Assembly (NCBI GenBank): GCA_023251255.1
Contig: JAHEZD010000003.1
Location: 41,545 to 88,123 of the forward strand
Reading direction: 5' to 3'
DNA: 46,579 nt
Source: Chitinophagaceae bacterium
GTDB lineage: Bacteria; Bacteroidota; Bacteroidia; Chitinophagales; Chitinophagaceae
Position 1 is the stretch's first letter. Each line of letters begins with the position of its first letter. The notes under the pieces are model-generated. The model worked only from the letters and a program-made list of their open reading frames with translations. It ran no database searches and had not been told where the DNA came from. A program made the position numbers and the translations under genes. Shown one piece after another: positions 14,705-23,309 of this stretch.

Positions 14705-17356
14705 TTATTTTTTTCCTTTTAATTTGATTTGGCCAAAACAATTATCACTAGGTGCAGGAGTGGACGTGATTTTAGGTACAATATCATTGGTTTCAAAATT
14801 GCCGTCATCATCTAGTTTGCAGCAGTTTGGATAAGTATAAGTAAGAGCAAGGCCAATAGCATTCTTTTTACAGTATGTGGTAAAATGTGTTGCCAGTAGT
14901 GCATCATCCCTGTCTTCTATTACATTTGGGTACCTCATTGAACAGTCAAGTACGCCATCCGAAAATGCAGGCTCCTTTTGGGTTACTCCATTTGCATGGA
15001 TAGCTCCTTCTGGTGCTTTATGATGTGCTATGCCAATATTGTGGCCAACTTCATGTATAACAGTAGTGTGAAGCACACCTTCAAATATTGCCTGCGGGTT
15101 TGAACGGTGGGCATAAGTTAACTCAATTTTTTTTGGGAAGATAGATACCTTGATGAAAATTTTCAAAGGGCTATCCCCATCTTTAGGGTTATACTTTGCA
15201 ATGTTTTTTTCTCTCTGTGCATTGTAATCATTTATTAGTTTATCGCTTGCTTTCCTTTTTTCGTCTGGCGTAAGCTTATCGTTATTCTTTACTTTTTCTA
15301 CTCCTTCGTCGCATACAATTCCCACTAATGATGTTGCATATTCTGACCTTGTGAAAGTGATGCCAGCAGCCTTTCCATCATAACTAAGGCCAGGTTCTTT
15401 ATATAGTGCTAAGCAGAACTGGTCATCATAAGTATATTCTGCTACTTTATTAAAATTCACAAGCCTGTGCATAGGGTCTATAATATCCGGCTCCTTGTTT
15501 ACGAACTGCTTTTTTTCATCTGAAACATAATGCCAAAAAAGCTTTGAGGGGTTATACGGTTCATAATATTTTTGGAATAGCTTGTCCCTATCATAAACAA
15601 AAATATCTTTTTCCTGAATGTTTGTACGTAAGTGTGTATCCTCTTTTTCACCTGCTTTTGGTTTGGGATTGTGTACAGCAAAGCCTCGGTATTCCTCAAA
15701 CATACTGTAGCCGTCACCATTGCCATTTTGTTCTTTTGGCTCACTGTCTTCATCCCAAGTAAGTGCAAAGCCTTTTTTAAAAACATGGTTATCTGTTTCC
15801 CATTTATCAGCCAATTTATTTTCATCTATATCGTAAGGAATGGTAAGGTAGTCAGCATCCTCTTTGTAATAAGGATTGGCTATGATAGGGAAACTACCAT
15901 CATCCAAGGTTATCCTTGCTTTTAGTTTGCCCCATGCTGCATAGTCCATACTCATGACATGCACAGTGGCATCCTTGCCTTTGTTGTCCTTTGTTGTTGC
16001 AACAGTTCCATCTGTTCTTCCTTCATCGAAGTTGGGGTCTTTGCCAAGTGATGGATCAAACTTCAAATCAAAGTTTATATCAGAACTTTTATCATAGCTA
16101 GGATAGTTGTTGCAGAAGCCTGGATACTTTGTTACATCTTCCAATCTCCATTCCACAGTAAAGTTTCCGTTGTACATTTTTGAATGGTCTTTCTTGTCCC
16201 TTACAATTACATTGAACTGCAAACGGTCATCACCTTTTGTATCATCACTGCCATCTACCTTTGGGCCTTCGGGTACCCATTCTTCATATTTGAACTTATT
16301 TTTTTCAACAGGTTTTATAATGGCTTCGTAATTGGATATTGTTCTGCCGATGTATGCTGTAATATTTGTTGTGGTTGTTTCACCACCTTTAGTAATGACG
16401 GCATGGCAGGTTAACTTAAATCCATACTTTGTTTTTTCAACTACCAGTAATGGTATTTCATCGCCATCTTCAGCAGATTTTTTAGCTAATAATTGGCCGT
16501 CGGTAAGTTTGTCCAATTCCACACTTGCTTTGTCTTTTTCCAAAGCATTAAAATCATAATTTTGGGGGTCAGTAATAGCACTAATTCCAACACCTATTTG
16601 GCTAGTGGTTAAACCTGCATGTTCACCAGCATCTATTTTAGTATGCCCTTCCACAACTTCTAAATAAGAAACTTGACCAATGTTTGTTAATGTATCGAAC
16701 GAGAAAATAAACTGTTTGTTTTGTGCTTTTGGCTCTGTGTTCACGGTTTTGGTAACATCAATTAGCTTGTCATAATATTGGCCTACTTCTTTAGAATGTG
16801 AAGTGCTGGTTAATGAAGCATGCCCATCGAAATTATTACGTTGTACAACATACTTAACTGTATTATTCATTTCACGATTACGGTTTACCATCCGAGCTTC
16901 AAAATCCACTTGCTCGTTGGCCATTAGCATTACAGTGAAACTGCTGCCACGCTGAACCAATGGAGCTTTTTGTGCAAAGCAATTAGCAGCAATATGCAAT
17001 GTTTGGTCACTGGATGTTTGGTCTAATGAACCTTGAAACTGAACAATACTATAGGTTGTATCTGTTTTGGATTTTGTGTTCAGGTACTTTTCTGCCTGTG
17101 CCCCTTGAGGCACTGTTTTCAATGCTTCATGTGTAATGCGGTTCTTGATGGAATCAGTTGATTTTAGCATCTGCCTAATAGCAGCCAACGCAGAATCAGG
17201 ATTGCTTCTGATAGCATTCTTGTTCATGCCTTTCATGGCTTCAGCTTGTTTTTTTAAAGCATCTAATTTTTTCTGGTCAACTTGGTAAGTTTGTTGAGAT
17301 AATGATTTTGAAAAGCAAAGACACAAAATGATGGCTATAAAAGCAGAAGATTTCAT
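14705..17356 (-). CDS. Secreted metzincin-like zinc metalloprotease, large modular
   Basis: Start placed at MKSSAFIAIILCLC (17356), where a signal peptide begins. The open frame runs 29 codons further upstream. The 883-residue product has a signal peptide (to SLSQQ), an Asn/Lys/Asp-rich N-terminal region and probable beta-sandwich modules. Around 550-600 lies a segment resembling calcium-binding secreted-protein linkers (DIDENKLADKWE, then NGNGDGYSMFEEYRGF). Near the C-terminus, HEVGHNIGIAHH (about 768-779) matches the metzincin zinc motif HExxHxxGxxH, and CSMRYP (about 805-810) could be the Met-turn. It should be an extracellular or envelope endopeptidase. No T9SS sorting domain or lipobox is visible, so final location is unclear. 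It is the last gene of a five-gene operon. Several late cysteines (CCK, YCKK, NCF) suggest disulfides. Confidence 0.75.
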   Translation of the reverse strand: MKSSAFIAIILCLCFSKSLSQQTYQVDQKKLDALKKQAEAMKGMNKNAIRSNPDSALAAIRQMLKSTDSIKNRITHEALKTVPQGAQAEKYLNTKSKTDTTYSIVQFQGSLDQTSSDQTLHIAANCFAQKAPLVQRGSSFTVMLMANEQVDFEARMVNRNREMNNTVKYVVQRNNFDGHASLTSTSHSKEVGQYYDKLIDVTKTVNTEPKAQNKQFIFSFDTLTNIGQVSYLEVVEGHTKIDAGEHAGLTTSQIGVGISAITDPQNYDFNALEKDKASVELDKLTDGQLLAKKSAEDGDEIPLLVVEKTKYGFKLTCHAVITKGGETTTTNITAYIGRTISNYEAIIKPVEKNKFKYEEWVPEGPKVDGSDDTKGDDRLQFNVIVRDKKDHSKMYNGNFTVEWRLEDVTKYPGFCNNYPSYDKSSDINFDLKFDPSLGKDPNFDEGRTDGTVATTKDNKGKDATVHVMSMDYAAWGKLKARITLDDGSFPIIANPYYKEDADYLTIPYDIDENKLADKWETDNHVFKKGFALTWDEDSEPKEQNGNGDGYSMFEEYRGFAVHNPKPKAGEKEDTHLRTNIQEKDIFVYDRDKLFQKYYEPYNPSKLFWHYVSDEKKQFVNKEPDIIDPMHRLVNFNKVAEYTYDDQFCLALYKEPGLSYDGKAAGITFTRSEYATSLVGIVCDEGVEKVKNNDKLTPDEKRKASDKLINDYNAQREKNIAKYNPKDGDSPLKIFIKVSIFPKKIELTYAHRSNPQAIFEGVLHTTVIHEVGHNIGIAHHKAPEGAIHANGVTQKEPAFSDGVLDCSMRYPNVIEDRDDALLATHFTTYCKKNAIGLALTYTYPNCCKLDDDGNFETNDIVPKITSTPAPSDNCFGQIKLKGKK

Positions 17357-17405
17357 AATGATAAGTTTGGGAACAATAAAACATGTGAATTTGATGGCTG
17401 CAAGT

Positions 17406-18266
17406 TTACTTGGAAACCATACTGTCCAGCTTCTTCCAATCAATCATCTTTATTACAGCAGCTATGTCAGCAGCATCGCCAGTAATTCTTATCATGATGT
17501 TCTGGTTAATGAGCTTGCCAATTTGTTTGTTGTCAAAGGCAATGGCATAGGAATTACTTTTTAAGCCATAGTCATACTGCTTTTCTGCTTTTTTAATAAT
17601 GGGCTTGCCCAATACAATAAATGCATTGTCGTAATAGTTGCCATGCATGTCGGCTTGCTTTGTTGATTCATCCAGTATGGGACAAACATCTGAACGAATC
17701 CCCATTACTGCAAGTGCTGCATTGATGGGCAGTTGAATTTTTACTGGAGGAATTTTGGGGCAATAAGAAATCCCGAATTCATTGCTTGAAAAAGAAGCAT
17801 CGGCTGCATAAATATTGTTGTAGATACGAATGGAAACCTTGCTCTTTGCTGCTGCCTTTAAAGCCTTGGCAATTTGCACAGGATTAGTGTAATCAGTAAT
17901 GCTTTGATAAGCTGCAATCATCAGCCCACTACTTTCTTGGTCGGGCATGGTAAAGTCCATGTTGAGGCTTATGGAATAAGGGTCAACCTTTCCAAGTGTT
18001 GTGGGGCAAATGCCAGTGCATTTATCAAAATCAGGTTCTACATTGCACCAATGTTTCACTGCACTGAACTCCTTGGTATCGCCATTGCCTCTCCAGTCCT
18101 TGTATTCATGTGGAATGGCACTGTAGAATGATTGGTAGAGATTGTTCAGGTAAGCAATCTCATCTTGACGCAACATCCTGAAACCATTTTGTGGCTTATA
18201 TGTTTGTGCTGTTGATGTTTGAAAGCAAACAAAAAGTATGGCTAAAAAGGGAATGGCTTTTTTCAT
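17406..18266 (-). CDS. Exported protein of unknown function (cysteine-containing)
   Basis: A 286-residue protein with a signal peptide (MKKAIPFLAILFVCFQTSTAQ). I do not recognise a family. Visible are a helical opening (RMLRQDEIAYLNNLYQSFY), a cysteine cluster (WCNVEPDFDKCTGICP, about 73-88) and single later cysteines (SYCPKI, DVCPIL). A C-terminal region is predicted to alternate strand and helix (NIMIRITGDAADIAAVIKMIDW). The cysteines suggest periplasmic disulfides. It starts 24 bp after the lectin-like gene and ends 49 bp before the metzincin start, so it belongs to the same transcript. A partner, inhibitor or substrate-binding role for the protease is possible but unproven. Confidence 0.6.
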   Translation of the reverse strand: MKKAIPFLAILFVCFQTSTAQTYKPQNGFRMLRQDEIAYLNNLYQSFYSAIPHEYKDWRGNGDTKEFSAVKHWCNVEPDFDKCTGICPTTLGKVDPYSISLNMDFTMPDQESSGLMIAAYQSITDYTNPVQIAKALKAAAKSKVSIRIYNNIYAADASFSSNEFGISYCPKIPPVKIQLPINAALAVMGIRSDVCPILDESTKQADMHGNYYDNAFIVLGKPIIKKAEKQYDYGLKSNSYAIAFDNKQIGKLINQNIMIRITGDAADIAAVIKMIDWKKLDSMVSK

Positions 18267-18290
18267 TTTTATTTTTTGAAAAGATGATAA

Positions 18291-19283
18291 CTAAGGTTGG
18301 TATTCTATCAGCCATTTTGCACTGAACGATTCACTTGATACATTGGTGGCTTGTATATCGCCAGATAAAATGTTCAGGTAGGCTCCATTGGCAGCATTCC
18401 TTATTCTGTATTGATCACTGTTCAGGATAGGTTCAATCATCCACATAGAACCTTGCGATTGGCTGTTTGGTGAAAGGATGCTATTGGGCATTTCGGTGCT
18501 GATATAATTTTCCTTCCACCTGTTTTTTATAAGGTAATAATTCGTTCCTTGAACAGGTATCAATTGCCATTGTGCACTCCACCAATCATTATCTATATTA
18601 CTACAAGAAAGTGGCCCGTATTGATTGTTGAGAAAAGTGTTCTTCCAACTACTTTTGATTTTTACAAAACTGTTTGGATCAAATAATGGTGCTTGATTTT
18701 GTGAACCATATTGGTTATCTGCATAACCAGCAGAAGCCATTGGCTGCAACATATTGGCCAAGTAAATCAGCTCCATTTTAGGCTTTTCATTTAGGGGTAC
18801 AATTATAATGGCACTGGTGCTGAATGTTTGCCCAGCCCTTATCCAGGAACCAATTTGAACGAACCTTTTGTTTTTAACAATTTTGCCATTTGCATCCTTG
18901 TCTTCCACAATGGCTATCACATTGCAAGGTGCTGCATTTAAGGTGGCCGACTTTGATGTAAACCTTGCACCTGTTGCATTTAAGCAGTTGAACTGCACAA
19001 GCTGGTCAGATACATTCCCCAAAATATTCCAACCATCTTTGTACAGCATTATCTTGGCTTCGCCACTTGTATTGGTTACAAAAAACTTGATGGAATACCT
19101 GCTGAAGTTGCCTTTGTTTCCTACTTCTTTTTCTTCCTCACTTTTAATGGTATAACCCATGGTCAGCCCATTTTGTGTTACAGGAAACGAATCAGAAACT
19201 GCATAATGTTGCTGGCCAAAAATCTGGCTATAACTTATACATGCAAGCAGCAAACAAAGGCAAATCAGCTTAGGGCTTTTCAT
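18291..19283 (-). CDS. Secreted protein with C-terminal RICIN-type beta-trefoil lectin domain
   Basis: A 330-residue exported protein (signal peptide to about residue 23, IFGQQ). Residues about 24-190 form an unrecognised domain, probably beta-sandwich, containing FFVTNTSGEAKIMLY. From about 205 to the end there is a RICIN-like beta-trefoil with three repeats, each ending in a QxW-type turn: WWSAQWQLIPV, SMWMIEPI and SAKWLIEY. The repeats also carry YYLIKNRWKENYIST and YRIRNAANGAYLNI, typical of this fold. Such domains bind sugars, so the protein may anchor the operon's products to glycans or dock on prey/host polysaccharide. It lies 18 bp after the lipoprotein gene and 24 bp before the unknown gene, within the five-gene operon. 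Confidence 0.72.
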   Translation of the reverse strand: MKSPKLICLCLLLACISYSQIFGQQHYAVSDSFPVTQNGLTMGYTIKSEEEKEVGNKGNFSRYSIKFFVTNTSGEAKIMLYKDGWNILGNVSDQLVQFNCLNATGARFTSKSATLNAAPCNVIAIVEDKDANGKIVKNKRFVQIGSWIRAGQTFSTSAIIIVPLNEKPKMELIYLANMLQPMASAGYADNQYGSQNQAPLFDPNSFVKIKSSWKNTFLNNQYGPLSCSNIDNDWWSAQWQLIPVQGTNYYLIKNRWKENYISTEMPNSILSPNSQSQGSMWMIEPILNSDQYRIRNAANGAYLNILSGDIQATNVSSESFSAKWLIEYQP

Positions 19284-19301
19284 AAATTTCTTAGTTAAGT
19301 T

Positions 19302-19847
19302 TTATTGTTCAGTAAAGGTTCCTGAAACTGTTGCTGTGGTTGTAGTGATAACAGTATTGCTTGAATTGGTATTGTCGAAATTGCTTCCTGTTAATTGTGT
19401 TGATGGAAGTGTAATGGATAATTTGCCAGCAGATGTAAGAGCAACAGTTGCTTTAACATTGTCTGTACCTGTTGGGTTAAACAAGCCTTGTTTGGCAACT
19501 GATACACTGTCTTGTACCAAAAGCGTTACTTGGTTGGCGGCAGTAGGGTTAGTGGCAGTAATGTTATACTGGCCAGCAGCAGGCCTTGCTGTTCCATAGA
19601 AGGAGATATAAACAAGCCCCTTTCCTTTGCCATCACTTGTTAAGCCATAAGTAACCAATGTTCCAAAACTGTTTATTGCTTGAAATGCACTTACGCCAGA
19701 CCCCGTTGATGTATTGAATGTGGTTCCACGAATGGCAAAAGAGCTGGTAACTGTCGCTGCTGCAGTAGTTGTATCATCTTTTTTACAGGCTACGAAAGAG
19801 CTAATAACTAATACCAATACTGCCAAATAACTGATGTTCTTTTTCAT
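19302..19847 (-). CDS. Lipoprotein of unknown function
   Basis: A 181-residue protein with a lipoprotein signal: MKKNISYLAVLVLVISSFVACKKDD, lipidated Cys at about residue 21. The mature part is Thr/Ser/Gly/Asn-rich with beta-strand periodicity (for example GLVYISFYGTARPAAGQYNI), resembling small Bacteroidota outer-membrane beta-sandwich lipoproteins. After the Cys comes KKDD. Acidic residues there are compatible with the Bacteroidota lipoprotein export signal for surface exposure, but this is suggestive only. It lies between the OmpA-like gene (33 bp gap) and the RICIN-type gene (18 bp gap) in one operon. It could anchor or chaperone neighbouring exported proteins. No enzymatic motif was seen. 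Confidence 0.68.
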   Translation of the reverse strand: MKKNISYLAVLVLVISSFVACKKDDTTTAAATVTSSFAIRGTTFNTSTGSGVSAFQAINSFGTLVTYGLTSDGKGKGLVYISFYGTARPAAGQYNITATNPTAANQVTLLVQDSVSVAKQGLFNPTGTDNVKATVALTSAGKLSITLPSTQLTGSNFDNTNSSNTVITTTTATVSGTFTEQ

Positions 19848-19880
19848 GATTTTTGTTTTGTTGGTTAAATGAATTGTTGA

Positions 19881-21122
19881 TTATTGTTTAATGAATTCCA
19901 CCCTCCTGTTATTGGCTTTTCCTTCCAATGAACTGTTGTCGCTGATTGGTTTGGTACTACCAAATCCTTTAGTGGTAAGCCTTGCAGCATCTATGCCCAT
20001 ACTAGTTAGTTGTGACTTGACAGCATCTGCACGTTGTTGTGAAAGTGTAAGGTTATGTGGAGCAGAACCTGTGGCATCTGTATGGCCGTCTATTTCAAAT
20101 TTGATTTCTGGATTGTCTCTCAATATGCCAACAATCATATTTAATGTGCCCATGCTTTCTGGTTTGATGGTGGCTTTGTCGACATCGAAGTTGATACCAT
20201 GGGTCACAATTTTTGTATCGGTAAACTTCTTGCCCAGCATGTTCATGCCACCGCCATTGGCCACCCGTACATTCTTAAAAGCAATAGGATTGTCTGCGTT
20301 GCCTATGCCTTCTATATCAAAAGCTTTTGGCGAGATGCCCGTGTTGGGAATCACCAGTATGCGGTACTGGTCCACATAGATTTTCATTTGCTTGTTCCTG
20401 TATGCAATGGCCACATGGTGCCAATTGTTGCGCCAGCTACTGCGTAAGTCTGCGGGGATATTGCCAGAGAGGTCCACGTCTGTTGTAGAAGAAAACTGCA
20501 CGGTCTCAAATCCATTGTCAAATCTTGCTTGCCCAAGCTCACTGGTTGACCCATCAACGGAGTAGAAATAAAGGTGGGGCGGGTATGCGTCAGCATAAGG
20601 ATAAAGGTCGTATTCAATGGTGAACGTATCGGTTAAGTAGGTCTTCGATTTCATCAAAGGCTTTACATGGGCAAAATTGCCGTCAGTTAATTTCAATGCC
20701 TTATCATCGCCAATCATGTTCAATATGGCCTGTCCAGCACCCAACTGCCAATGTGCAGGAAATTCGCCATCTTGGTCGTCCATGAAGTTGTCTTCAAAGA
20801 TGATCCTGTTGCCGGGGAGAAAGTCATAGTTGGAATAGGTCTTTAAAGTAGGTGACCCTGCTGCCTTAGGTAATGTATCCTTTATGGGTATAGCAGTAGG
20901 AGGCTGAACCTTAGCAACAGTATCCACCGCTTTCTTCTTCTTTTTGAACAGCCCCTTAATGCCATTTTCAACTTTGTCAGCAGTATTGTTCACACCACTT
21001 TCAATATGATTATTTGCCTTGCTAGTGGCCGCATCTTTAGCAACAGCCTTGGGGTCAACCACCTGTGCTTTTGATACAAGTGCCATACAGCAGAAAGAAA
21101 CCAGCGCCATTATCTTTTTCAT
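19881..21122 (-). CDS. OmpA-family protein with laminin-G/concanavalin-like middle domain
   Basis: Start placed at MKKIMALVSFCCM (21122), which gives a good signal peptide. 19 extra codons lie upstream in frame. The 413-residue product has a Lys/Asp/Ala-rich linker including GLFKKKKK. A jelly-roll domain follows at about 100-280 (FEDNFMDDQDGEFPAHWQLG, WHHVAIAYRNKQMKIYVDQ), as in laminin-G/concanavalin lectins. The C-terminus is an OmpA-like peptidoglycan-binding domain (INFDVDKATIKPES, EIDGHTDATGS, LSQQRADAVKSQL, GFGSTKP). It should sit in the periplasm or outer membrane and tie peptidoglycan to envelope glycans or protein. It is the first gene of the five-gene operon, divergent from the histidine-kinase gene, with a candidate operator at 21225-21243 in between. 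Confidence 0.87.
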   Translation of the reverse strand: MKKIMALVSFCCMALVSKAQVVDPKAVAKDAATSKANNHIESGVNNTADKVENGIKGLFKKKKKAVDTVAKVQPPTAIPIKDTLPKAAGSPTLKTYSNYDFLPGNRIIFEDNFMDDQDGEFPAHWQLGAGQAILNMIGDDKALKLTDGNFAHVKPLMKSKTYLTDTFTIEYDLYPYADAYPPHLYFYSVDGSTSELGQARFDNGFETVQFSSTTDVDLSGNIPADLRSSWRNNWHHVAIAYRNKQMKIYVDQYRILVIPNTGISPKAFDIEGIGNADNPIAFKNVRVANGGGMNMLGKKFTDTKIVTHGINFDVDKATIKPESMGTLNMIVGILRDNPEIKFEIDGHTDATGSAPHNLTLSQQRADAVKSQLTSMGIDAARLTTKGFGSTKPISDNSSLEGKANNRRVEFIKQ

Positions 21123-21224
21123 GTGATTTATTTGATGTAGGAGTTTATATTTAAGGATTACTTTGTAGGGAGCAATCACCTTGTTTATTGCAGCACAAAA
21201 CTATTTTTCTTGTGCAGGTTCATT

Positions 21225-21243
21225 ATCCCCTAAAAGGGGGAAT
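21225..21243. promoter_or_regulatory. CCCC/GGGG inverted repeat in divergent promoter region (candidate operator)
   Basis: TATCCCCTAAAAGGGGGAAT lies near the middle of the 201-bp region between the OmpA-like operon (minus) and the histidine-kinase gene (plus). TCCCCT (21226-21231) pairs with the AGGGG following the three-base centre AAA. It is too short and lacks a T-run for a terminator, and its position between divergent starts suits a regulator binding site. The NarL-type regulator encoded next door is the obvious candidate, by inference only. Confidence 0.45.
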
Positions 21244-21323
21244 TTGCAAAAGACAATAAGTAACCATTTTTACATTGCTCAATTATTGATTGTTCAAGCT
21301 GAACTGTAAACCAACAACTGCAC

Positions 21324-23309
21324 ATGAAATTTATCTTGCTACTAATAGGTATGGGTTTAACAACAAGTTCCTTTGCCAATCAGCAATTGCGTAAGGACAG
21401 TCTTTTTAGCGAGCTGTCGAAAGCGAAAGAAGACAGTAACAAAGCCTTGATCCTTTTGAATATCGGTTATCTCTATGAGCGGAATAAACCGGACTCGGCC
21501 ATCTATTATTACACCGCATGCAATGAATTGAGCAAGAAGCTCAATTTTACAGTAGGTCAGCTAAGGTATATTGCTTGCTATACCGAACTGCTGGATTTAC
21601 AGAACAAGTTTGATGAAAGCCTTGCACTGAATTGGCAAGGTCTTGAACTGGCAAAGAAGACACATAACAATAAAAGGATAGCAGGTGTTTACAACAATAT
21701 TGCGGCTACATACTTTCATTTAAGGGATTACGAAAAGTGTGTGGAGTATTATATCATATCCAAAAAGATGTATGAGGACTTGAATGATGAAAAGCATTTA
21801 GCTGTGCTCTATAGCAACCTTGCGCAAGTGTATGCCGCCATGCAGCAGAAGAATGGTTTGGCTTATGAGTATGGCATTAAAGCGATTAATATTTCAAGGC
21901 GCAGGAATGATGATTATACATTGGAAGAAGCATTGGTAAATACCAGTAATGTTTTGATAAGCCTCAAGCGATACGATTCAGCACTGTTGTTATTGGAACA
22001 AACAATTGACCTGGCCAAGAAACTGGAAGATAAAATTTCACAAATCAATGCGCTCATCACCATGAATGAAATTGATTTAACGATTGGCAACTATGCGCAA
22101 GTGCAAACTAACACCAATGAAATGAGGCAGTTGGCAAATGCGATTGGCAATAAAGATGGAATTGCACAGGCCATGTACTATCAGTCAAAATACCAGTTCC
22201 ATAAAAAGGATTTTGTGGCTGCCAGAACATTTGCAGATTCATCATTGAATATTGCAAGGGGCAATAAGTTAAACAACATTATTGGCAAGGCCTATCTCCT
22301 GTTGAGCGATATAGAACTGGCTACAGGCAATCAATATGGATATTATAGGAACAGGCAATTGAGCGATTCCATGCAGGAAGTAATCCTTTCTGATAAAATA
22401 CTCAAAAACACGGAGGAGTTTGAGGTGAAGTATTCATTGGATAAAAAGCAATCCGAAATCAATAACCTCAATAACCAGCAGAAAATACAAAGGCTAACGC
22501 TGAAGCAAAGACGCACAACGATAATAGCGTTGGCCATGAGCATTGTAATTATTGCTTTTGCAGGATTGTTGTTTTTCAGGAACATACAGCAGAAGAAGAA
22601 ACTGCTATTGGTCGATGCCACATTGAAGCAGCAACGCATTCTTGAACTGGAAACAGAAAAACAGCTTTCTGCTACGCAATCCATTTTGCAGGGGCAGGAA
22701 GAAGAAAGGAAACGCCTGGCGAAGGACCTGCATGATGGTTTAGGAGGTATTTTATCGAGTACAAAATATGCATTCAACAATATGAAGACTAATTTGATCA
22801 TCACACCGGAAAGTGCAGCAGCTTTTGACAGGAGCATGGCCATGCTGGACAAATCAATTACAGAATTAAGAAGGGTATCGCATAACATGATGCCGGAGGC
22901 ATTATTGAAATTTGGACTGGATACAGCACTTAAAGATTATTGCAACAGTATCAACCAAAACGGTGCGGTGCAACTGTCCTACCAATCGTTTGAGCTGAAT
23001 GACGAAGCTATCGCTACAGACAAGGCTTCTGTCATTTACCGGATTGTGCAGGAACTCATCAATAATATTCTGAAGCATGCCAATGCCCACAATGCGTTAG
23101 TACAGTTAATCTGGAAAAACGGCTCATTGAGCATAACGGTGGAAGATGATGGAGCTGGTTTCGATGCTTCCATTTTGCAAGCAAACAATGGCATTGGTTA
23201 CCTGAACCTACAGAACCGCGTAACCTATTTAAATGGTACAATGGATGTGCAAACAGCGGCAGGCAAGGGCACTTCTGTGAACATAGAAATACCAAATATT
23301 AACGCATGA
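21324..23309 (+). CDS. TPR-containing sensor histidine kinase (HisKA_3 type)
   Basis: A 661-residue sensor. A signal peptide (to about residue 19) is followed by about 340 residues of tetratricopeptide repeats predicted to be periplasmic (for example GVYNNIAATYFHLRDYEKCVEYY). A membrane helix lies at about 399-417, then a coiled coil and the kinase core. The H-box is EERKRLAKDLHDGLGG with phospho-accepting H470. The N-box is around 576-586 (QELINNILKHA), G1 is DDGAGF (608-613) and G2 GIGYLNLQNR (623-632). It should autophosphorylate and pass phosphate to the NarL-type regulator encoded by the next gene, which overlaps by 4 bp. It is divergent from the exported-protein operon and probably controls it. 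The signal sensed is unknown. Confidence 0.92.
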   Translation: MKFILLLIGMGLTTSSFANQQLRKDSLFSELSKAKEDSNKALILLNIGYLYERNKPDSAIYYYTACNELSKKLNFTVGQLRYIACYTELLDLQNKFDESLALNWQGLELAKKTHNNKRIAGVYNNIAATYFHLRDYEKCVEYYIISKKMYEDLNDEKHLAVLYSNLAQVYAAMQQKNGLAYEYGIKAINISRRRNDDYTLEEALVNTSNVLISLKRYDSALLLLEQTIDLAKKLEDKISQINALITMNEIDLTIGNYAQVQTNTNEMRQLANAIGNKDGIAQAMYYQSKYQFHKKDFVAARTFADSSLNIARGNKLNNIIGKAYLLLSDIELATGNQYGYYRNRQLSDSMQEVILSDKILKNTEEFEVKYSLDKKQSEINNLNNQQKIQRLTLKQRRTTIIALAMSIVIIAFAGLLFFRNIQQKKKLLLVDATLKQQRILELETEKQLSATQSILQGQEEERKRLAKDLHDGLGGILSSTKYAFNNMKTNLIITPESAAAFDRSMAMLDKSITELRRVSHNMMPEALLKFGLDTALKDYCNSINQNGAVQLSYQSFELNDEAIATDKASVIYRIVQELINNILKHANAHNALVQLIWKNGSLSITVEDDGAGFDASILQANNGIGYLNLQNRVTYLNGTMDVQTAAGKGTSVNIEIPNINA

